Of a stretch of 64,000 bases of DNA, positions 8,110 to 18,049 are shown in pieces. How positions within the stretch are numbered: position 1 is the first letter of the stretch; each line of letters opens with the position of its first letter. The position numbers were made by a program, and so were the translations under genes. Source of the stretch: CAYPAV01 sp964408805 (GTDB taxonomy: Bacteria; Pseudomonadota; Alphaproteobacteria; UBA8366); NCBI GenBank assembly GCA_964408805.1, contig CAYPAV010000021.1, forward strand, positions 21,945 through 85,944, read 5' to 3'. The notes under the pieces were generated by a model. That model searched no databases. It saw nothing but the letters and a program-made list of their open reading frames with translations, and had not been told where the DNA came from.

Positions 8110-10041
8110 CTATTCCGCCGCGCCTGCCTCGATCTCGGCCACCGCCTTGTCGGCGCCGATGGCGAGCAGTGCCGTGTGAACGATGTGCCGCGCGTTGAGT
8201 TCGGCCGCTTCGTACATGTCGTAGGGCGCCGCCTGGTCCTGGAAGCGGTCGGGCAGATGCATCGGCCGAATCTTGAGGCCGCCCGCGATCAGGTCGTTGG
8301 ATGCGAGATGCTCCAGAACATGTGTCGCGAATCCCCCGATCGAGGCTTCCTCGATCGTTATCAGCACTTCATGGTTCTTCGCCAGGCGTTCCACCAGGTC
8401 CGTGTCGAGTGGCTTCGCGAAGCGTGCATCGGCAACCGTGGCCGGGAAGCCATGGGCCGCCAATTCATCCGCAGCTTTCAGGCTTTCCAGCAAGCGGCCG
8501 CCGAAGGACAGCAGGGCGATCCTTGAGCCTTCGCGCAACACGCGGCCCCGGCCGATCTCCAGAATTTCGCCTCTTTCCGGCATATCGACCCCAACGCCTT
8601 CACCCCGGGGGTAACGCAAGGCCATCGGGCCTTCGTCATAAGCGACCGCCGTCGCGACCATGTGCACGAGTTCGGCTTCATCACCGGCCGCCATCACGAC
8701 CATTCCCGGCAAGCAGCCGAGATAGGTCACGTCAAAGGCGCCCGCATGCGTCTGGCCGTCGGCGCCCACGAGACCGGCTCGGTCGATCGCGAAACGGACC
8801 GGCAGCTTTTGAATCGCGACATCATGCACGACCTGGTCGAAGGCTCGTTGCAGGAAGGTCGAGTAGATCGTCGCGAAAGGCTTGAAGCCCTCGGCCGCCA
8901 ATCCTGCGCAAAACGTCACCCCATGCTGTTCCGCGATGCCGACGTCGAAGGTCCGGTCCGGGTGCGCCTTGCCGAAGAGGTCCAGCCCCGTACCGTCGGG
9001 CATGGCCGCCGTCACCGCGACAATCCGGTCGTCTTCGTTCGCCTGCTTGATCAGCTCGTTCGCGTAGACCTTGGTGTAGGAAGGCGCGTTCGAGGTTCCT
9101 TTGTGTTGGGCCCCCGTGATCACATCGAATTTCGAGACGCCGTGATACTTGTCCGCCGAGTCCTCGGCCGGGGCGTAGCCCTTGCCTTTGACGGTCACGG
9201 CATGGAGCAGCACCGGTCCTGGAATGTCGGAATCGCGGAGATTTTTCAGGACGGGGATCAGGTGGTCCATGTTATGCCCGTCAATGGGGCCCATGTAGTA
9301 GAAACCAAGCTCCTCGAACAGCGTGCCGCCGGTCACCATGCCGCGCGCATATTCCTCCGCCCGCTTCGCCGCGATTTCCATCGGATGCGGCAGTTTTTCG
9401 GCGATATCCTTGCCGAGTTCGCGGAGTTTTCGGTACTCCCTCGACGACAGCAGCCGGGTCAGGTAGTTGTTGAGCGCGCCCACCGGCGGTGCGATCGACA
9501 TCTCGTTGTCGTTCAAGATCACGATCAGCTTCGATTCCATCGCCCCGGCATTGTTCATCGCCTCATAGGCCATGCCCGCCGTCATAGATCCATCGCCGAT
9601 CACCGCGATGACGTTTCGGTTTTCTTCCCCCTTCAAATCCCGTCCGACAGCGAAGCCGAGCCCGGCCGAGATCGAGGTCGAGGAATGCGCCGCGCCGAAG
9701 GGGTCGTACTTGCTTTCCGAGCGCTTCGTAAAGCCGGAAAGGCCGCCGCCCTGGCGTAGCGTGTGGATGCGGTCGCGCCGGCCCGTCAAAATCTTGTGCG
9801 GGTAACACTGATGGCCGACATCCCAGATCAGGGTGTCTCGCGGCGTGTCGAAGACGTAGTGAATTGCCGCCGTCAACTCGACCACGCCTAGGCCCGCGCC
9901 GAGATGTCCGCCCGTTCGCGAAACCGCCTCGACCGTCGCCGAACGCAACTCGTCCGCCAATTGGCGAAGGTCGCCTTCGGGCAGAGATCTTAAATCCGAC
10001 GGTTCATTGATACCGTCCAACAGCGGTGTATTCGAAGTCAA
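8110..10041 (-). CDS. dxs: 1-deoxy-D-xylulose-5-phosphate synthase
   Basis: First enzyme of the methylerythritol phosphate isoprenoid pathway. It condenses pyruvate and glyceraldehyde 3-phosphate using thiamine diphosphate. At 643 aa the length is normal. The thiamine-binding segment GDGSMTAGMAYEAMNNAG, the GHQCYPHKILTGRR motif and the transketolase centre domain (DRAGLVGADGQTHAGAFD) are all present. It follows ispA by 35 bases in the order xseB-ispA-dxs, the common alphaproteobacterial arrangement that couples early and later isoprenoid steps. Confidence 0.97.
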   Translation of the reverse strand: MTSNTPLLDGINEPSDLRSLPEGDLRQLADELRSATVEAVSRTGGHLGAGLGVVELTAAIHYVFDTPRDTLIWDVGHQCYPHKILTGRRDRIHTLRQGGGLSGFTKRSESKYDPFGAAHSSTSISAGLGFAVGRDLKGEENRNVIAVIGDGSMTAGMAYEAMNNAGAMESKLIVILNDNEMSIAPPVGALNNYLTRLLSSREYRKLRELGKDIAEKLPHPMEIAAKRAEEYARGMVTGGTLFEELGFYYMGPIDGHNMDHLIPVLKNLRDSDIPGPVLLHAVTVKGKGYAPAEDSADKYHGVSKFDVITGAQHKGTSNAPSYTKVYANELIKQANEDDRIVAVTAAMPDGTGLDLFGKAHPDRTFDVGIAEQHGVTFCAGLAAEGFKPFATIYSTFLQRAFDQVVHDVAIQKLPVRFAIDRAGLVGADGQTHAGAFDVTYLGCLPGMVVMAAGDEAELVHMVATAVAYDEGPMALRYPRGEGVGVDMPERGEILEIGRGRVLREGSRIALLSFGGRLLESLKAADELAAHGFPATVADARFAKPLDTDLVERLAKNHEVLITIEEASIGGFATHVLEHLASNDLIAGGLKIRPMHLPDRFQDQAAPYDMYEAAELNARHIVHTALLAIGADKAVAEIEAGAAE

Positions 10042-10076
10042 CGGGATCTCCCTTGGCGTATTATGATACCGCTACG

Positions 10077-10964
10077 TCAATTACGACGCTCCACCACGAA
10101 GCGGGCTGCCTGACGCAATAGTTCCGCTTTTTCACCGAAAATAGCAAGATGCGAAATTGCCTGATCGGCCAAATGATTAGCTTGGCCCCGCGCGCGCTCC
10201 ACACCCAGTATCGACACGAAGGTGGCCTTACCCGCGCCCTCGTCCTTGTTGACCGCCTTACCCACCTCGTCGACATCGCCTTCGACATCGAGCAAATCGT
10301 CGGCGATCTGGAAGGCCAGGCCGAGATCGTGGGCATAGCCGCGAAGCGCCTCGCGAGCTTCTTCCGAGGCCTGGCCGAGGATCGCCCCCGCCTCGCAGGC
10401 GAAAGCGATCAACGCGCCGGTCTTCAGGCGCTGCAGCCGAGTGATCTGGCCAATGTCGAGTTCTTCGTTCTCGGCGCGAAGGTCGATCATCTGCCCGCCG
10501 ACCATGCCATGTGCACCCGCCGCGACCGCAAGGGCCGAAACCAATTCGGTTCGAACGCGGGCGTTGCCGTGCGTATCCGCGCTGGTCAGGACCTCGAAGG
10601 CAAGCGGCAATAAGGCGTCGCCCGCGAGCACCGCAGTCGCGTCGTCGAATTTCTTGTGGACGGTCGGCTTGCCTCGCCTCAGATCGTCATCGTCCATGGC
10701 GGGGAGATCGTCATGCACCAGCGAATAGCAGTGGATGAGTTCAAGAGCCCCGCCGGTCCGAAGCGCTGCCCTTGGGTCGACATCGAACAGTCCGGCGCTC
10801 TGCATGACGAGGAAGGGGCGGAGGCGCTTGCCGCCGCCGAGGGTCGCATAGCGCATCGCCTCATGCAGGCGATGTTCGGTCGCGTCCTCCTCGGCCAATA
10901 GCCGGTCGAGAAACGCTTCGATCTTCTCGGCCGTTTCAGTTAGGGCTTCCGTGAGATCGGCCAT
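10077..10964 (-). CDS. ispA: Farnesyl diphosphate synthase / short-chain polyprenyl synthase
   Basis: Trans-isoprenyl diphosphate synthase of 295 aa that elongates dimethylallyl diphosphate with isopentenyl diphosphate. The first aspartate-rich motif is DDLPAMDDDDLRRGKPT and the second is DDLLD near residue 230; GGGKRLRPFL holds the substrate-binding Lys and Arg residues. It lies six bases after the xseB stop, so it is co-transcribed. Chain length (C15 or slightly longer) is inferred from the family and from its place between xseB and dxs. Confidence 0.95.
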   Translation of the reverse strand: MADLTEALTETAEKIEAFLDRLLAEEDATEHRLHEAMRYATLGGGKRLRPFLVMQSAGLFDVDPRAALRTGGALELIHCYSLVHDDLPAMDDDDLRRGKPTVHKKFDDATAVLAGDALLPLAFEVLTSADTHGNARVRTELVSALAVAAGAHGMVGGQMIDLRAENEELDIGQITRLQRLKTGALIAFACEAGAILGQASEEAREALRGYAHDLGLAFQIADDLLDVEGDVDEVGKAVNKDEGAGKATFVSILGVERARGQANHLADQAISHLAIFGEKAELLRQAARFVVERRN

Positions 10965-10970
10965 GCCGGT

Positions 10971-11222
10971 TCAGTCGATATCCACGGCTTCCGCGCTCGG
11001 CGCGCCGTCGGCATCGAGGGAAATTTTTTCGATTTTCGCATGGGCCTCGCGCAACTTGGCCTCGCAATGGCGCTTCAGGGCCGCGCCCCGCGTATAGCTG
11101 GTGATCGCGTCGTCAAGTTTGGCATCGCCGGACTCGAGCGCCTTCACGATCGTCTCCAATGCCTGCAAGGCATCTTCGAAGCTCATCTTCTTGATGTCGT
11201 TCGGGATTTCGTTCTCGGCCAT
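10971..11222 (-). CDS. xseB: Exodeoxyribonuclease VII small subunit
   Basis: Small subunit (83 aa) of the single-strand exonuclease VII. The family pattern MSFEDALQALETIVKALESG, followed by LDDAITSYTRGAALKRHCEAKL, covers the two-helix coiled-coil fold. It is the leader of the xseB-ispA-dxs operon. The large subunit XseA is not in this window. Confidence 0.95.
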   Translation of the reverse strand: MAENEIPNDIKKMSFEDALQALETIVKALESGDAKLDDAITSYTRGAALKRHCEAKLREAHAKIEKISLDADGAPSAEAVDID

Positions 11223-11300
11223 TCCTGCCTCTCCATCGGGAGTTTAGTCGCGGGCCATTCGCCTGTCCAAAGCTATATGTGATTGGGCGGCAATCCAGGT

Positions 11301-12248
11301 TCAGGCGTTACCGTCGCGCCCGGTGGACATCAAGACGCTGACATGCGCGGCGGCGCTCGCCGCAAGCGCATCCAGATCGTAGCCCCCCTCAAGGGTCGAG
11401 ACGACACGCCCTTCGCAGGCCGCGTCGGCGATCTCGAGCAGGCTTGCTGTTGCCCAGGCGTAATCCGCCTCGACGAATTCGAGCTGCGCCAGCGGATCCG
11501 CGGCATGTGCATCGAACCCGGCGGATATAAACAAGAAGTCGGGCGAAAAGGCCTGGAGCGCGGGAAGGACTTGTTCCTCCATGCCGGCGCGGAACTGGTC
11601 CGAGCCCGCATGGGGCGGCAGCGGCAGGTTGACGATATTGCCGTGCGCGCCGGTCTCGGACTCGCCGCCCGTGCCGGGATAAAGCGGCATCTGGTGCGAG
11701 GAGGCGAAGAATCGCGTCGCGTCGTCCCAGAACATCGCTTGAGTTCCGTTGCCGTGGTGCACGTCGAAATCGACCACGGCCACCCGTGCCCGACCGTGGA
11801 CCGCTTGGGCATGGGCGGCTCCGATGGCGACATTGTTGAACAGGCAGAACCCCATCGGGACGGCCGGTTCCGCGTGGTGGCCCGGCGGTCGGACGGCGCA
11901 GAACGCGTTTTGGGCTGCGCCGGCCATGATGGCGTCGATCGCGGCACAGACCGCCCCCGCCGCGCGCCGCGCCGCCTCGCCCGAGGCCGGCGAGACGTGA
12001 GTGTCTCCGTCGAGCGCGGCCCGGCCTTCCGCCGGGATCGCGGCCAGAACCTTCTCGACGTATTCGATTGGGTGGACCCGGGCGATCTGATCCAACGAGG
12101 CTTCCGGTGCCTCGCGGCGGTCGAGCGGCGCGAACGCATCGGCCGCCAGCGCCCGGCGCACCGCCTTCAACCGGGCAGGCGATTCCGGATGCATCGGGCC
12201 CGGGTCATGAGCCTCGCAGATATCATGGGTATAGAGGATGGTCGTCAT
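11301..12248 (-). CDS. Histone-deacetylase-family (acetylpolyamine/acetoin-type) hydrolase
   Basis: Zinc-dependent deacetylase of the arginase/deacetylase fold, 315 aa. The active-site segments are RPPGHHAEPAVPMGFCLFNN and VVDFDVHHGNGTQ, which give the His-His dyad and the zinc-binding Asp and His. A later Asp lies in ISAGFDAHAADPL and the glycine-rich tail is EGGYDL. The start at 12248 (MTTILYTHD) matches where family members begin. Bacterial members deacetylate small acetylated amines or lysines; the substrate is not known here. It precedes xseB by 78 bases on the same strand. Confidence 0.92.
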   Translation of the reverse strand: MTTILYTHDICEAHDPGPMHPESPARLKAVRRALAADAFAPLDRREAPEASLDQIARVHPIEYVEKVLAAIPAEGRAALDGDTHVSPASGEAARRAAGAVCAAIDAIMAGAAQNAFCAVRPPGHHAEPAVPMGFCLFNNVAIGAAHAQAVHGRARVAVVDFDVHHGNGTQAMFWDDATRFFASSHQMPLYPGTGGESETGAHGNIVNLPLPPHAGSDQFRAGMEEQVLPALQAFSPDFLFISAGFDAHAADPLAQLEFVEADYAWATASLLEIADAACEGRVVSTLEGGYDLDALAASAAAHVSVLMSTGRDGNA

Positions 12249-12414
12249 CGAACTCCGCCTATAAATCCGCGCAGCGGCGCGATCTTTCCCGGTCCAGTCT
12301 ATAGCCGAGCGGGGGTAGCGCTGTCCAACCGTGGGAAATTTCCATGAAAACTTCGCGGCAAGACCATTTTGGTTCTTTCCAGCGCGCCATTTATATGCAA
12401 ATTTGCGTTTAATT

Positions 12415-13566
12415 ATGACTCTATGTATCTGGAAATATCGACGAGCGGTCAAAATCTTGGCCTTGGCGCCTCTCTTGGCCATGGCGGTATCGGGCGACCT
12501 CGCGGCACAGAAAAAGCCGACCAAGGTCTCCGTCGACAAGGTCCGCTTGACCGAGGTCGCGCAAACCTTTCCTGTGATCGGCCGCTTCGTGGCCCGGCAG
12601 TCGGGTGTCGTGGCTTCCAGGGTCGGCGGGCCGGTCGACGCCGTGTTGGTCGAGGTCGGCGACCGGGTGAAGAAGGGGCAGGTCATCGCGCGGCTAGTGC
12701 CGGACCGACTGCGGGCGAATCGTGACCTTCTCGCGGTCGAAATTCGCGAAAAACAGTCGGCGGTGAGGGCGGCAGAGGCCCAGTTAAAACTAACGCTCGG
12801 TGAACTGGCGCGGCTCGATGGGTTGCGAAAATCGGCGGCGTTTTCACAGGCACGCTATAACGACAAGCGAAACGAGGTCGCCAAGTATCGCGGCGAGCTG
12901 GGCGCGGCCGAAGGGGCCGTCGCGCGCGCCCGCGCCAATCTGAAACTGGCATCGATCGACCTCTACAATGCCGAAATTCGAACCCCATACGATGCCGTCG
13001 TGGTGCGGCGAAGCACGGTGGCGGGCGCCTATCTTTCGGTCGGCGATCCGGTGGTATGGCTGGTCAACGATCTCGGTATGGAGATCGAGGCGGACGTGCC
13101 CGCCAATCGCCTGGTCGGGCTCGGCATCGGTCGCAAGATCGAGGTTCGCCGCGACGATGGGATTCGCTTCGGGGCATCCATTCGCGCCATCGTCCCCTCC
13201 GAGAGTGCCGCGACCCGCACCCGGCCCGTGCGTTTTGTCCTGGAATCGGATCCCGATCCCGCGGTGCTGCGGGGCTTGGCCGAAAATCAGAGCGTCACCG
13301 TTCTCCTGCCCGTGGCGAAGGCGCGGCGCTTGCTGACCGTGCATAAGGATGCGGTGGTCACCCGCGGGGGTGCCAAGGTCGTCGTCCTGGTCGAGGGCGG
13401 CAAGACCAAGTCCCGGAGCGTGCGCGTCGGCGAGGCGGTCGGCGACCGGTTCGCCGTCGAGTTCGGGTTGAAGGCGGGCGATATCGTCGTGATTCGCGGC
13501 AATGAGCGGCTTCGTCCGGGCCAGTCGGTCATCTATGATACGCCGAGTGGAAAACCCTCGGGCTGA
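12415..13566 (+). CDS. RND efflux periplasmic adaptor (membrane fusion protein)
   Basis: Periplasmic adaptor linking an inner-membrane RND pump to an outer-membrane channel. The start at 12415 gives a clean N-terminal hydrophobic signal (KILALAPLLAMAVSGDLAAQ); a longer frame begins at 12331 but would bury the signal. The order is signal, barrel-sandwich lipoyl half (VGGPVDAVLVEVGDRVKKGQVIARL), alpha-helical hairpin (about residues 75-130), second lipoyl half (IRTPYDAVVVRRSTVAGAYLS), beta-barrel and membrane-proximal domains. The pump gene follows after 18 bases. No outer-membrane factor gene is nearby, so it probably uses a shared TolC-like channel. Confidence 0.92.
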   Translation: MTLCIWKYRRAVKILALAPLLAMAVSGDLAAQKKPTKVSVDKVRLTEVAQTFPVIGRFVARQSGVVASRVGGPVDAVLVEVGDRVKKGQVIARLVPDRLRANRDLLAVEIREKQSAVRAAEAQLKLTLGELARLDGLRKSAAFSQARYNDKRNEVAKYRGELGAAEGAVARARANLKLASIDLYNAEIRTPYDAVVVRRSTVAGAYLSVGDPVVWLVNDLGMEIEADVPANRLVGLGIGRKIEVRRDDGIRFGASIRAIVPSESAATRTRPVRFVLESDPDPAVLRGLAENQSVTVLLPVAKARRLLTVHKDAVVTRGGAKVVVLVEGGKTKSRSVRVGEAVGDRFAVEFGLKAGDIVVIRGNERLRPGQSVIYDTPSGKPSG

Positions 13567-13584
13567 CCGAACGGGTGGGATCAC

Positions 13585-16500
13585 ATGAACCTCATCAAAT
13601 TCGCCATCGACCGACCGACCGCGGTACTCGCGGCGGTCATCATGGCGGTGTTGTTCGGTTTCGTGGCGCTGAACACGATCCCGATTCAACTGGCACCCGA
13701 CGTGGCCCGGCCCGTCATCGACATCCAGACCGATTGGCACGGCGCGGCACCCGCGGAAGTCGAGCGCGAGATCCTCAATCTCCAGGAAGAGCAACTGAAG
13801 GGGCTTTCCGGATTGGAGCGGGTCGAGGGGCGCGCCCTTCAAAGTCAGGCCCGCCTGAAGCTCGAATTCGGCATCGGGACCGATATGGACAAGGCCTTGC
13901 TGCTCGTCGCCAACCGGCTCGATGGCGTCACCGGCTATCCCGACGAGGCCGACGAACCCCGCCTCAAGGTCGCCGGTCCCGAGGACAACCGGATCGCCTG
14001 GTTCCATTTGACCCGGCGCGAGGGAAATACCCGGCCGATCCATCACTTCGGCGATTTTGCGGACGATATCATCCGCGAGCGCCTGGAGCGTGTGCCCGGC
14101 GTCGCCACGGTGAATGTCTATGGCGGCGGGGCCAAGGAAATCCGGGTCATCGTCGATCCGGCGAAGATGGCGCGCTACGGTCTCACGGTCCCGGAGGTTC
14201 TGGACCGCTTACGGAAGGCGAACATCTCGGTCACCGGCGGCGACGTCGAGGAAGGCAAACGCCGATACGTCGTCCGGACCGAAGCCGAACTGAACACCTT
14301 GGAATCGATCCGCATGGTGGTCCTGCGGACGATCGAGGAGCAGGGGACGAGCCGAGTCGGTCGTGTTCTTGTCGGCGATATCGGGACCGTCACCTACGGT
14401 TACAAGAAACCGACCGCGCGGGTGCGAACCAACGGTCACGCGGCCATCGCCATCAATGCAACGCGCGAGGTCGGCGCCAACGTCATCGAAACCATGAAGG
14501 GCATTCGGAAGGCCGTCGGCGAGTTGAACGCCGGCGCGATCGCGGATGAGGGCCTTGAATTTCGCCAGCTCTATGACGAGACCGTCTACATCAACTCGGC
14601 GATCGATCTGGTCGTGCAGAATATTTGGATCGGCGGAACGATCGCCATCGTGATCCTGATGTTGTTCCTGCGCTCGGCCCGGGCGACGCTGGTCATCGGT
14701 CTCGCCATTCCGGTTTCGGTGGTCGCCTCCTTCGTCGCCATGGCAATGCTGGGACGGTCGATCAACGTGGTCTCGCTGGCCGGGATCGCCTTTGCAGTCG
14801 GCATGGTCGTCGACGCGGCGATCGTGGTGCTGGAGAATATCTACCGCATGCGCGAGCAGGGGCGCGAACCCTCCATCGCGGCTCTCCTTGGCGCGAAGCA
14901 GGTTTGGGGGGCCATTCTGGTCTCCGCCCTGACGACGGTCATGGTTTTCATTCCGCTGCTGATCATGGATCTGGAGGTGGGACAGCTGTTCCGCGATATC
15001 GCGGTCGCGATCTCGGTCGCCGTACTACTTTCGCTCCTGGTCTCAGTCACCGTCATTCCGGCTCTCTCAAGGCGTATGCTGGTCGGCAACGTCAAAGCTC
15101 CCGGCGCGGGATTGTCGATCCCAATTGCCGATCATATCGGCCGCGCCTTTACCGCCGCCGTGGTGGGCCTGGTCCGGCGGGTTGTCGGCAATCGCGCGCT
15201 GGCACTTGGGCTGGTCGTGGCGCTGACGGGAATCACCGGAACCGCGACCTGGATCTATTTGCCGCCGCTCGAATATCTGCCGGAAGGCAACAGAAACCTG
15301 GTGATCAGCGCGGTCTTTCCGCCACCCGGCTACAACCTCAAGACCATGTCCGACATGGCCGCCCGGGTCGAGCGCGAGGTCCTGCCCCATCTCGCGGCCG
15401 GCGATGAGAAGATGGCGCCGCCCGACGAGCCGCCGAAGCTCAAGTATTTTTTCTATGTGGTCTGGCGGAACCAGACCTTCCTGGGGGCCCGCGGCACCGA
15501 TCCCAGCCGCGCCAAGGACATGATCCCGATCCTGAAAAAGCCGGCGATCAAGGAGCCGGGTACGTTTGTCTATAGTTATCAGCCGTCGATTTTCGGGCGC
15601 GGCATCGGCGGCAGTCGCGCGGTCGACATGGACGTGACCGGCCTTGCCCTGGACGATGTCTTCCAGGTCGCCCGCCGGGCGGCGGCGAAGATTTCCCGGA
15701 TCCTGCCGCGCCGCGAGGGGACGAGTTTCCGGCCGCGACCGAATCTGCAGCTCGGCGAGCCCGAAATTCGTGTGACGCCTCACCGGGTGCGTCTTGCCGA
15801 TGCCGGCCTCTCGGCGCGCGATCTGGCGCTGACGATCGACGCCTTCAATGACGGCGTTCGCGTCGCCGAGGTGACGGAAGGCGGCAGCCAGATCGATCTC
15901 GTGCTGATGGGGCCCGAGGACAATGTCGTCGAGACACAGGGAATAGGGAACCTGCCGGTCGTCACCAAATCGGGGACGATCCTGCCGGTCGGTTCGCTCG
16001 CCAAGATCGACGTGACCGCGGGTCCGACCGAGATCCGCCATGTCGAGCGGGCACGCACGGTGACCCTGCAGATCCGGCCGGCGGCGAAGATCGCGCTCGG
16101 CGATGCGCTCGACATCCTGCAGCGGGACGTGATCGACAAGCTGGTGGCGGAAGGCCTGCCGCCCGGCGTTCGAATCCGGCTTTCCGGCACCGCCGACAAA
16201 CTGGTGGCGACGGCGGCCGAGATGCAGTGGGATCTGCTGCTGGCCCTTGCCATCGTCTATCTGGTGATGGCGGTGCTGTTCGAAAGCTTTTTCTATCCGC
16301 TGATCATTATCCTTTCGGTGCCGCTGGCGACCGCGGGCGGGGTGATGGGGCTGACGCTGCTCAACCTGGTCCACTTTCAGGCGCTCGATATGCTGACCTT
16401 GCTGGGGTTCGTCATTCTGATCGGCATCGTGGTCAATAACGCCATCCTGATCGTCCACCAGACCCTGCACCACATCCGCGAGGAGGGCATGGATCAGGGG

Positions 16501-16782
16501 GAGGCGATCATCGAGGCGACGCGAAACCGTATCCGGCCGATCTTCATGTCGACCCTGACCAGTGTCGGCGGCATGCTGCCGCTGGTCCTGTTCCCGGGCG
16601 CCGGATCGGAGATCTATCGCGGTCTGGGATCGGTTGTCGTCGGCGGGTTGGCGCTCTCGGCGGTGCTGACGCTGGCCATCGTCCCGCCGCTTCTCAGTAT
16701 GTTCGTGGGTATGCTGGAAGCGAAGCGGGACGAACGCATGATCGCCAAGGCCGGCGAGGCCGTGCCCAAGGCGGCGGAATAG
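13585..16782 (+). CDS. RND-family efflux pump, inner-membrane subunit
   Basis: AcrB-class transporter of 1065 aa with twelve membrane helices and two large periplasmic loops. The N-terminus (FAIDRPTAVLAAVIM ... LAPDVARPVIDIQTDW) is typical. The proton-relay positions are unusual: in helix 4 the motif is GMVVDAAIVVLENIYR (Asp410, Ala411 where AcrB has Asp-Asp), and in helix 10 it is GIVVNNAILIVHQ (Asn951 where AcrB has Lys940). One of three relay residues therefore remains, a pattern seen in poorly characterised RND branches. It forms a two-gene operon with the adaptor; the FAD oxidoreductase gene starts 15 bases later. Confidence 0.94.
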   Translation: MNLIKFAIDRPTAVLAAVIMAVLFGFVALNTIPIQLAPDVARPVIDIQTDWHGAAPAEVEREILNLQEEQLKGLSGLERVEGRALQSQARLKLEFGIGTDMDKALLLVANRLDGVTGYPDEADEPRLKVAGPEDNRIAWFHLTRREGNTRPIHHFGDFADDIIRERLERVPGVATVNVYGGGAKEIRVIVDPAKMARYGLTVPEVLDRLRKANISVTGGDVEEGKRRYVVRTEAELNTLESIRMVVLRTIEEQGTSRVGRVLVGDIGTVTYGYKKPTARVRTNGHAAIAINATREVGANVIETMKGIRKAVGELNAGAIADEGLEFRQLYDETVYINSAIDLVVQNIWIGGTIAIVILMLFLRSARATLVIGLAIPVSVVASFVAMAMLGRSINVVSLAGIAFAVGMVVDAAIVVLENIYRMREQGREPSIAALLGAKQVWGAILVSALTTVMVFIPLLIMDLEVGQLFRDIAVAISVAVLLSLLVSVTVIPALSRRMLVGNVKAPGAGLSIPIADHIGRAFTAAVVGLVRRVVGNRALALGLVVALTGITGTATWIYLPPLEYLPEGNRNLVISAVFPPPGYNLKTMSDMAARVEREVLPHLAAGDEKMAPPDEPPKLKYFFYVVWRNQTFLGARGTDPSRAKDMIPILKKPAIKEPGTFVYSYQPSIFGRGIGGSRAVDMDVTGLALDDVFQVARRAAAKISRILPRREGTSFRPRPNLQLGEPEIRVTPHRVRLADAGLSARDLALTIDAFNDGVRVAEVTEGGSQIDLVLMGPEDNVVETQGIGNLPVVTKSGTILPVGSLAKIDVTAGPTEIRHVERARTVTLQIRPAAKIALGDALDILQRDVIDKLVAEGLPPGVRIRLSGTADKLVATAAEMQWDLLLALAIVYLVMAVLFESFFYPLIIILSVPLATAGGVMGLTLLNLVHFQALDMLTLLGFVILIGIVVNNAILIVHQTLHHIREEGMDQGEAIIEATRNRIRPIFMSTLTSVGGMLPLVLFPGAGSEIYRGLGSVVVGGLALSAVLTLAIVPPLLSMFVGMLEAKRDERMIAKAGEAVPKAAE

Positions 16783-16797
16783 AACCGAAACCAACCC

Positions 16798-17940
16798 ATG
16801 TCATATGATTTCATCGTCATCGGCGGCGGTATTGCGGGGGCCGCGGCCGGCTATGCGCTGGCGGCGGAGGGCAAGGTCGTCGTCCTCGAGATGGAGGATC
16901 AGCCGGGCTATCACAGCACCGGCCGTTCGGCGGCCCAGTATACCGAACTCTACGGCAACGGCCCGGTTCGGGCCCTCGTGCGCCTCAGCCACGAATTTCT
17001 AGATACGCCGCCGCCGGGCTTCACGGAGACGCCGATCCTGACGCCGCGAGGCGCCCTCTTTGTCGGTACCGAAGAACAACGACCGGCGATCGAGGAGATC
17101 CTCGCCCTGGCGGTGGCCGAGAACTGTCCCGCCCGCGAATTGTCGCCCGAGGCGGCGGCCGCGATCGTTTCGGTGTTGCGACCAGACGACTTCGCAACCG
17201 CCGTTCACGAACCTGAATCCATGGATATCGATGTGCATGCGCTACTTGGCGGATACCTCCGCCAGTTGCGGGCGCGGGGAGGCGAGTTGGTGACCGGGGC
17301 GGAGGTGCGGGAGATGACGCGCCAGGGATCGGCTTGGCGGGTCGAGACGTCCGCCGGTGCGTTCACCGCGCCCGTTGTCGTCAACGCCGCCGGCGCCTGG
17401 GGCGACGTGGTCGCCGAGCGCGCCGGCGTCAATCCGATCGGCCTCGTTCCGAAGCGGCGCACGGTTATCCTTTTCGATCCGCCGCCCGAAATTGAAATCG
17501 CGGATTGGCCGCTCGTCATCGACGCCGACGAGAATTGGTATTTCAAGCCGGATGCGGGGAAGGTGCTGGCCTCACCGGCCGACGAGACGCCGGTCCCGCC
17601 GTCGGACGTGCAGCCGGAGGATATCGACGTGGCGTTGATCGCCGATCGGATCGAACGCATGACGACCATGACGGTCGGCCGCATCAGCCATCGCCGCGCG
17701 GGGCTTCGAACCTTCACCGGAGACAAGACCCCGGTTGCCGGTTTCGCGCCCGATGCCGAGGGATTTCTGTGGTTGGTCGGTCAGGGCGGCTATGGGATCG
17801 AGACCGCGCCCGCGATGGCCCGTGCGGCGACGGCACTAATCACCTCGAAGGATCTCCCGGCGGATTTCGCGAAGGTTGGCGTTAAGGCCGAGGATTTGAG
17901 TCCGGCGCGGCTCCTCCGGGGCGATCACATTAATTTGTAG
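16798..17940 (+). CDS. FAD-dependent D-amino-acid dehydrogenase-like oxidoreductase (DauA-like)
   Basis: DAO/glycine-oxidase fold protein of 380 aa. The N-terminal dinucleotide-binding motif is IGGGIAGAAAGYALA, followed by QPGYHSTGRSAAQYTELYG, which closely recalls the D-arginine dehydrogenase DauA. The C-terminal FAD contact GGYGIETAPAMARAATALI is present. It should oxidise a D-amino acid or related amine, passing electrons to the respiratory chain. It follows the RND pump by 15 bases and may be read through with it. The substrate is an inference from resemblance only. Confidence 0.85.
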   Translation: MSYDFIVIGGGIAGAAAGYALAAEGKVVVLEMEDQPGYHSTGRSAAQYTELYGNGPVRALVRLSHEFLDTPPPGFTETPILTPRGALFVGTEEQRPAIEEILALAVAENCPARELSPEAAAAIVSVLRPDDFATAVHEPESMDIDVHALLGGYLRQLRARGGELVTGAEVREMTRQGSAWRVETSAGAFTAPVVVNAAGAWGDVVAERAGVNPIGLVPKRRTVILFDPPPEIEIADWPLVIDADENWYFKPDAGKVLASPADETPVPPSDVQPEDIDVALIADRIERMTTMTVGRISHRRAGLRTFTGDKTPVAGFAPDAEGFLWLVGQGGYGIETAPAMARAATALITSKDLPADFAKVGVKAEDLSPARLLRGDHINL

Positions 17941-18049
17941 AGACATTCCCGCCAAACCAAGTTGAATCCGGCTAACATATAAGCGGGACCTGAATTAAAG
18001 CATGCGTTGAGTTGGGGCGGTGGCATAGGGAATGCTACCGAGGCTTGGT

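Noticed and set aside
8662..9759. A 365-codon open frame on the plus strand opposite dxs
   Set aside because: dxs is complete and family-typical on the other strand; this frame has no recognisable domain.
15067..16794. A 575-codon open frame on the minus strand opposite the RND pump gene
   Set aside because: It lies antisense over the clearly real RND pump, is dominated by Arg, His, Gln and Asp residues typical of GC-rich antisense frames, and shows no domain.
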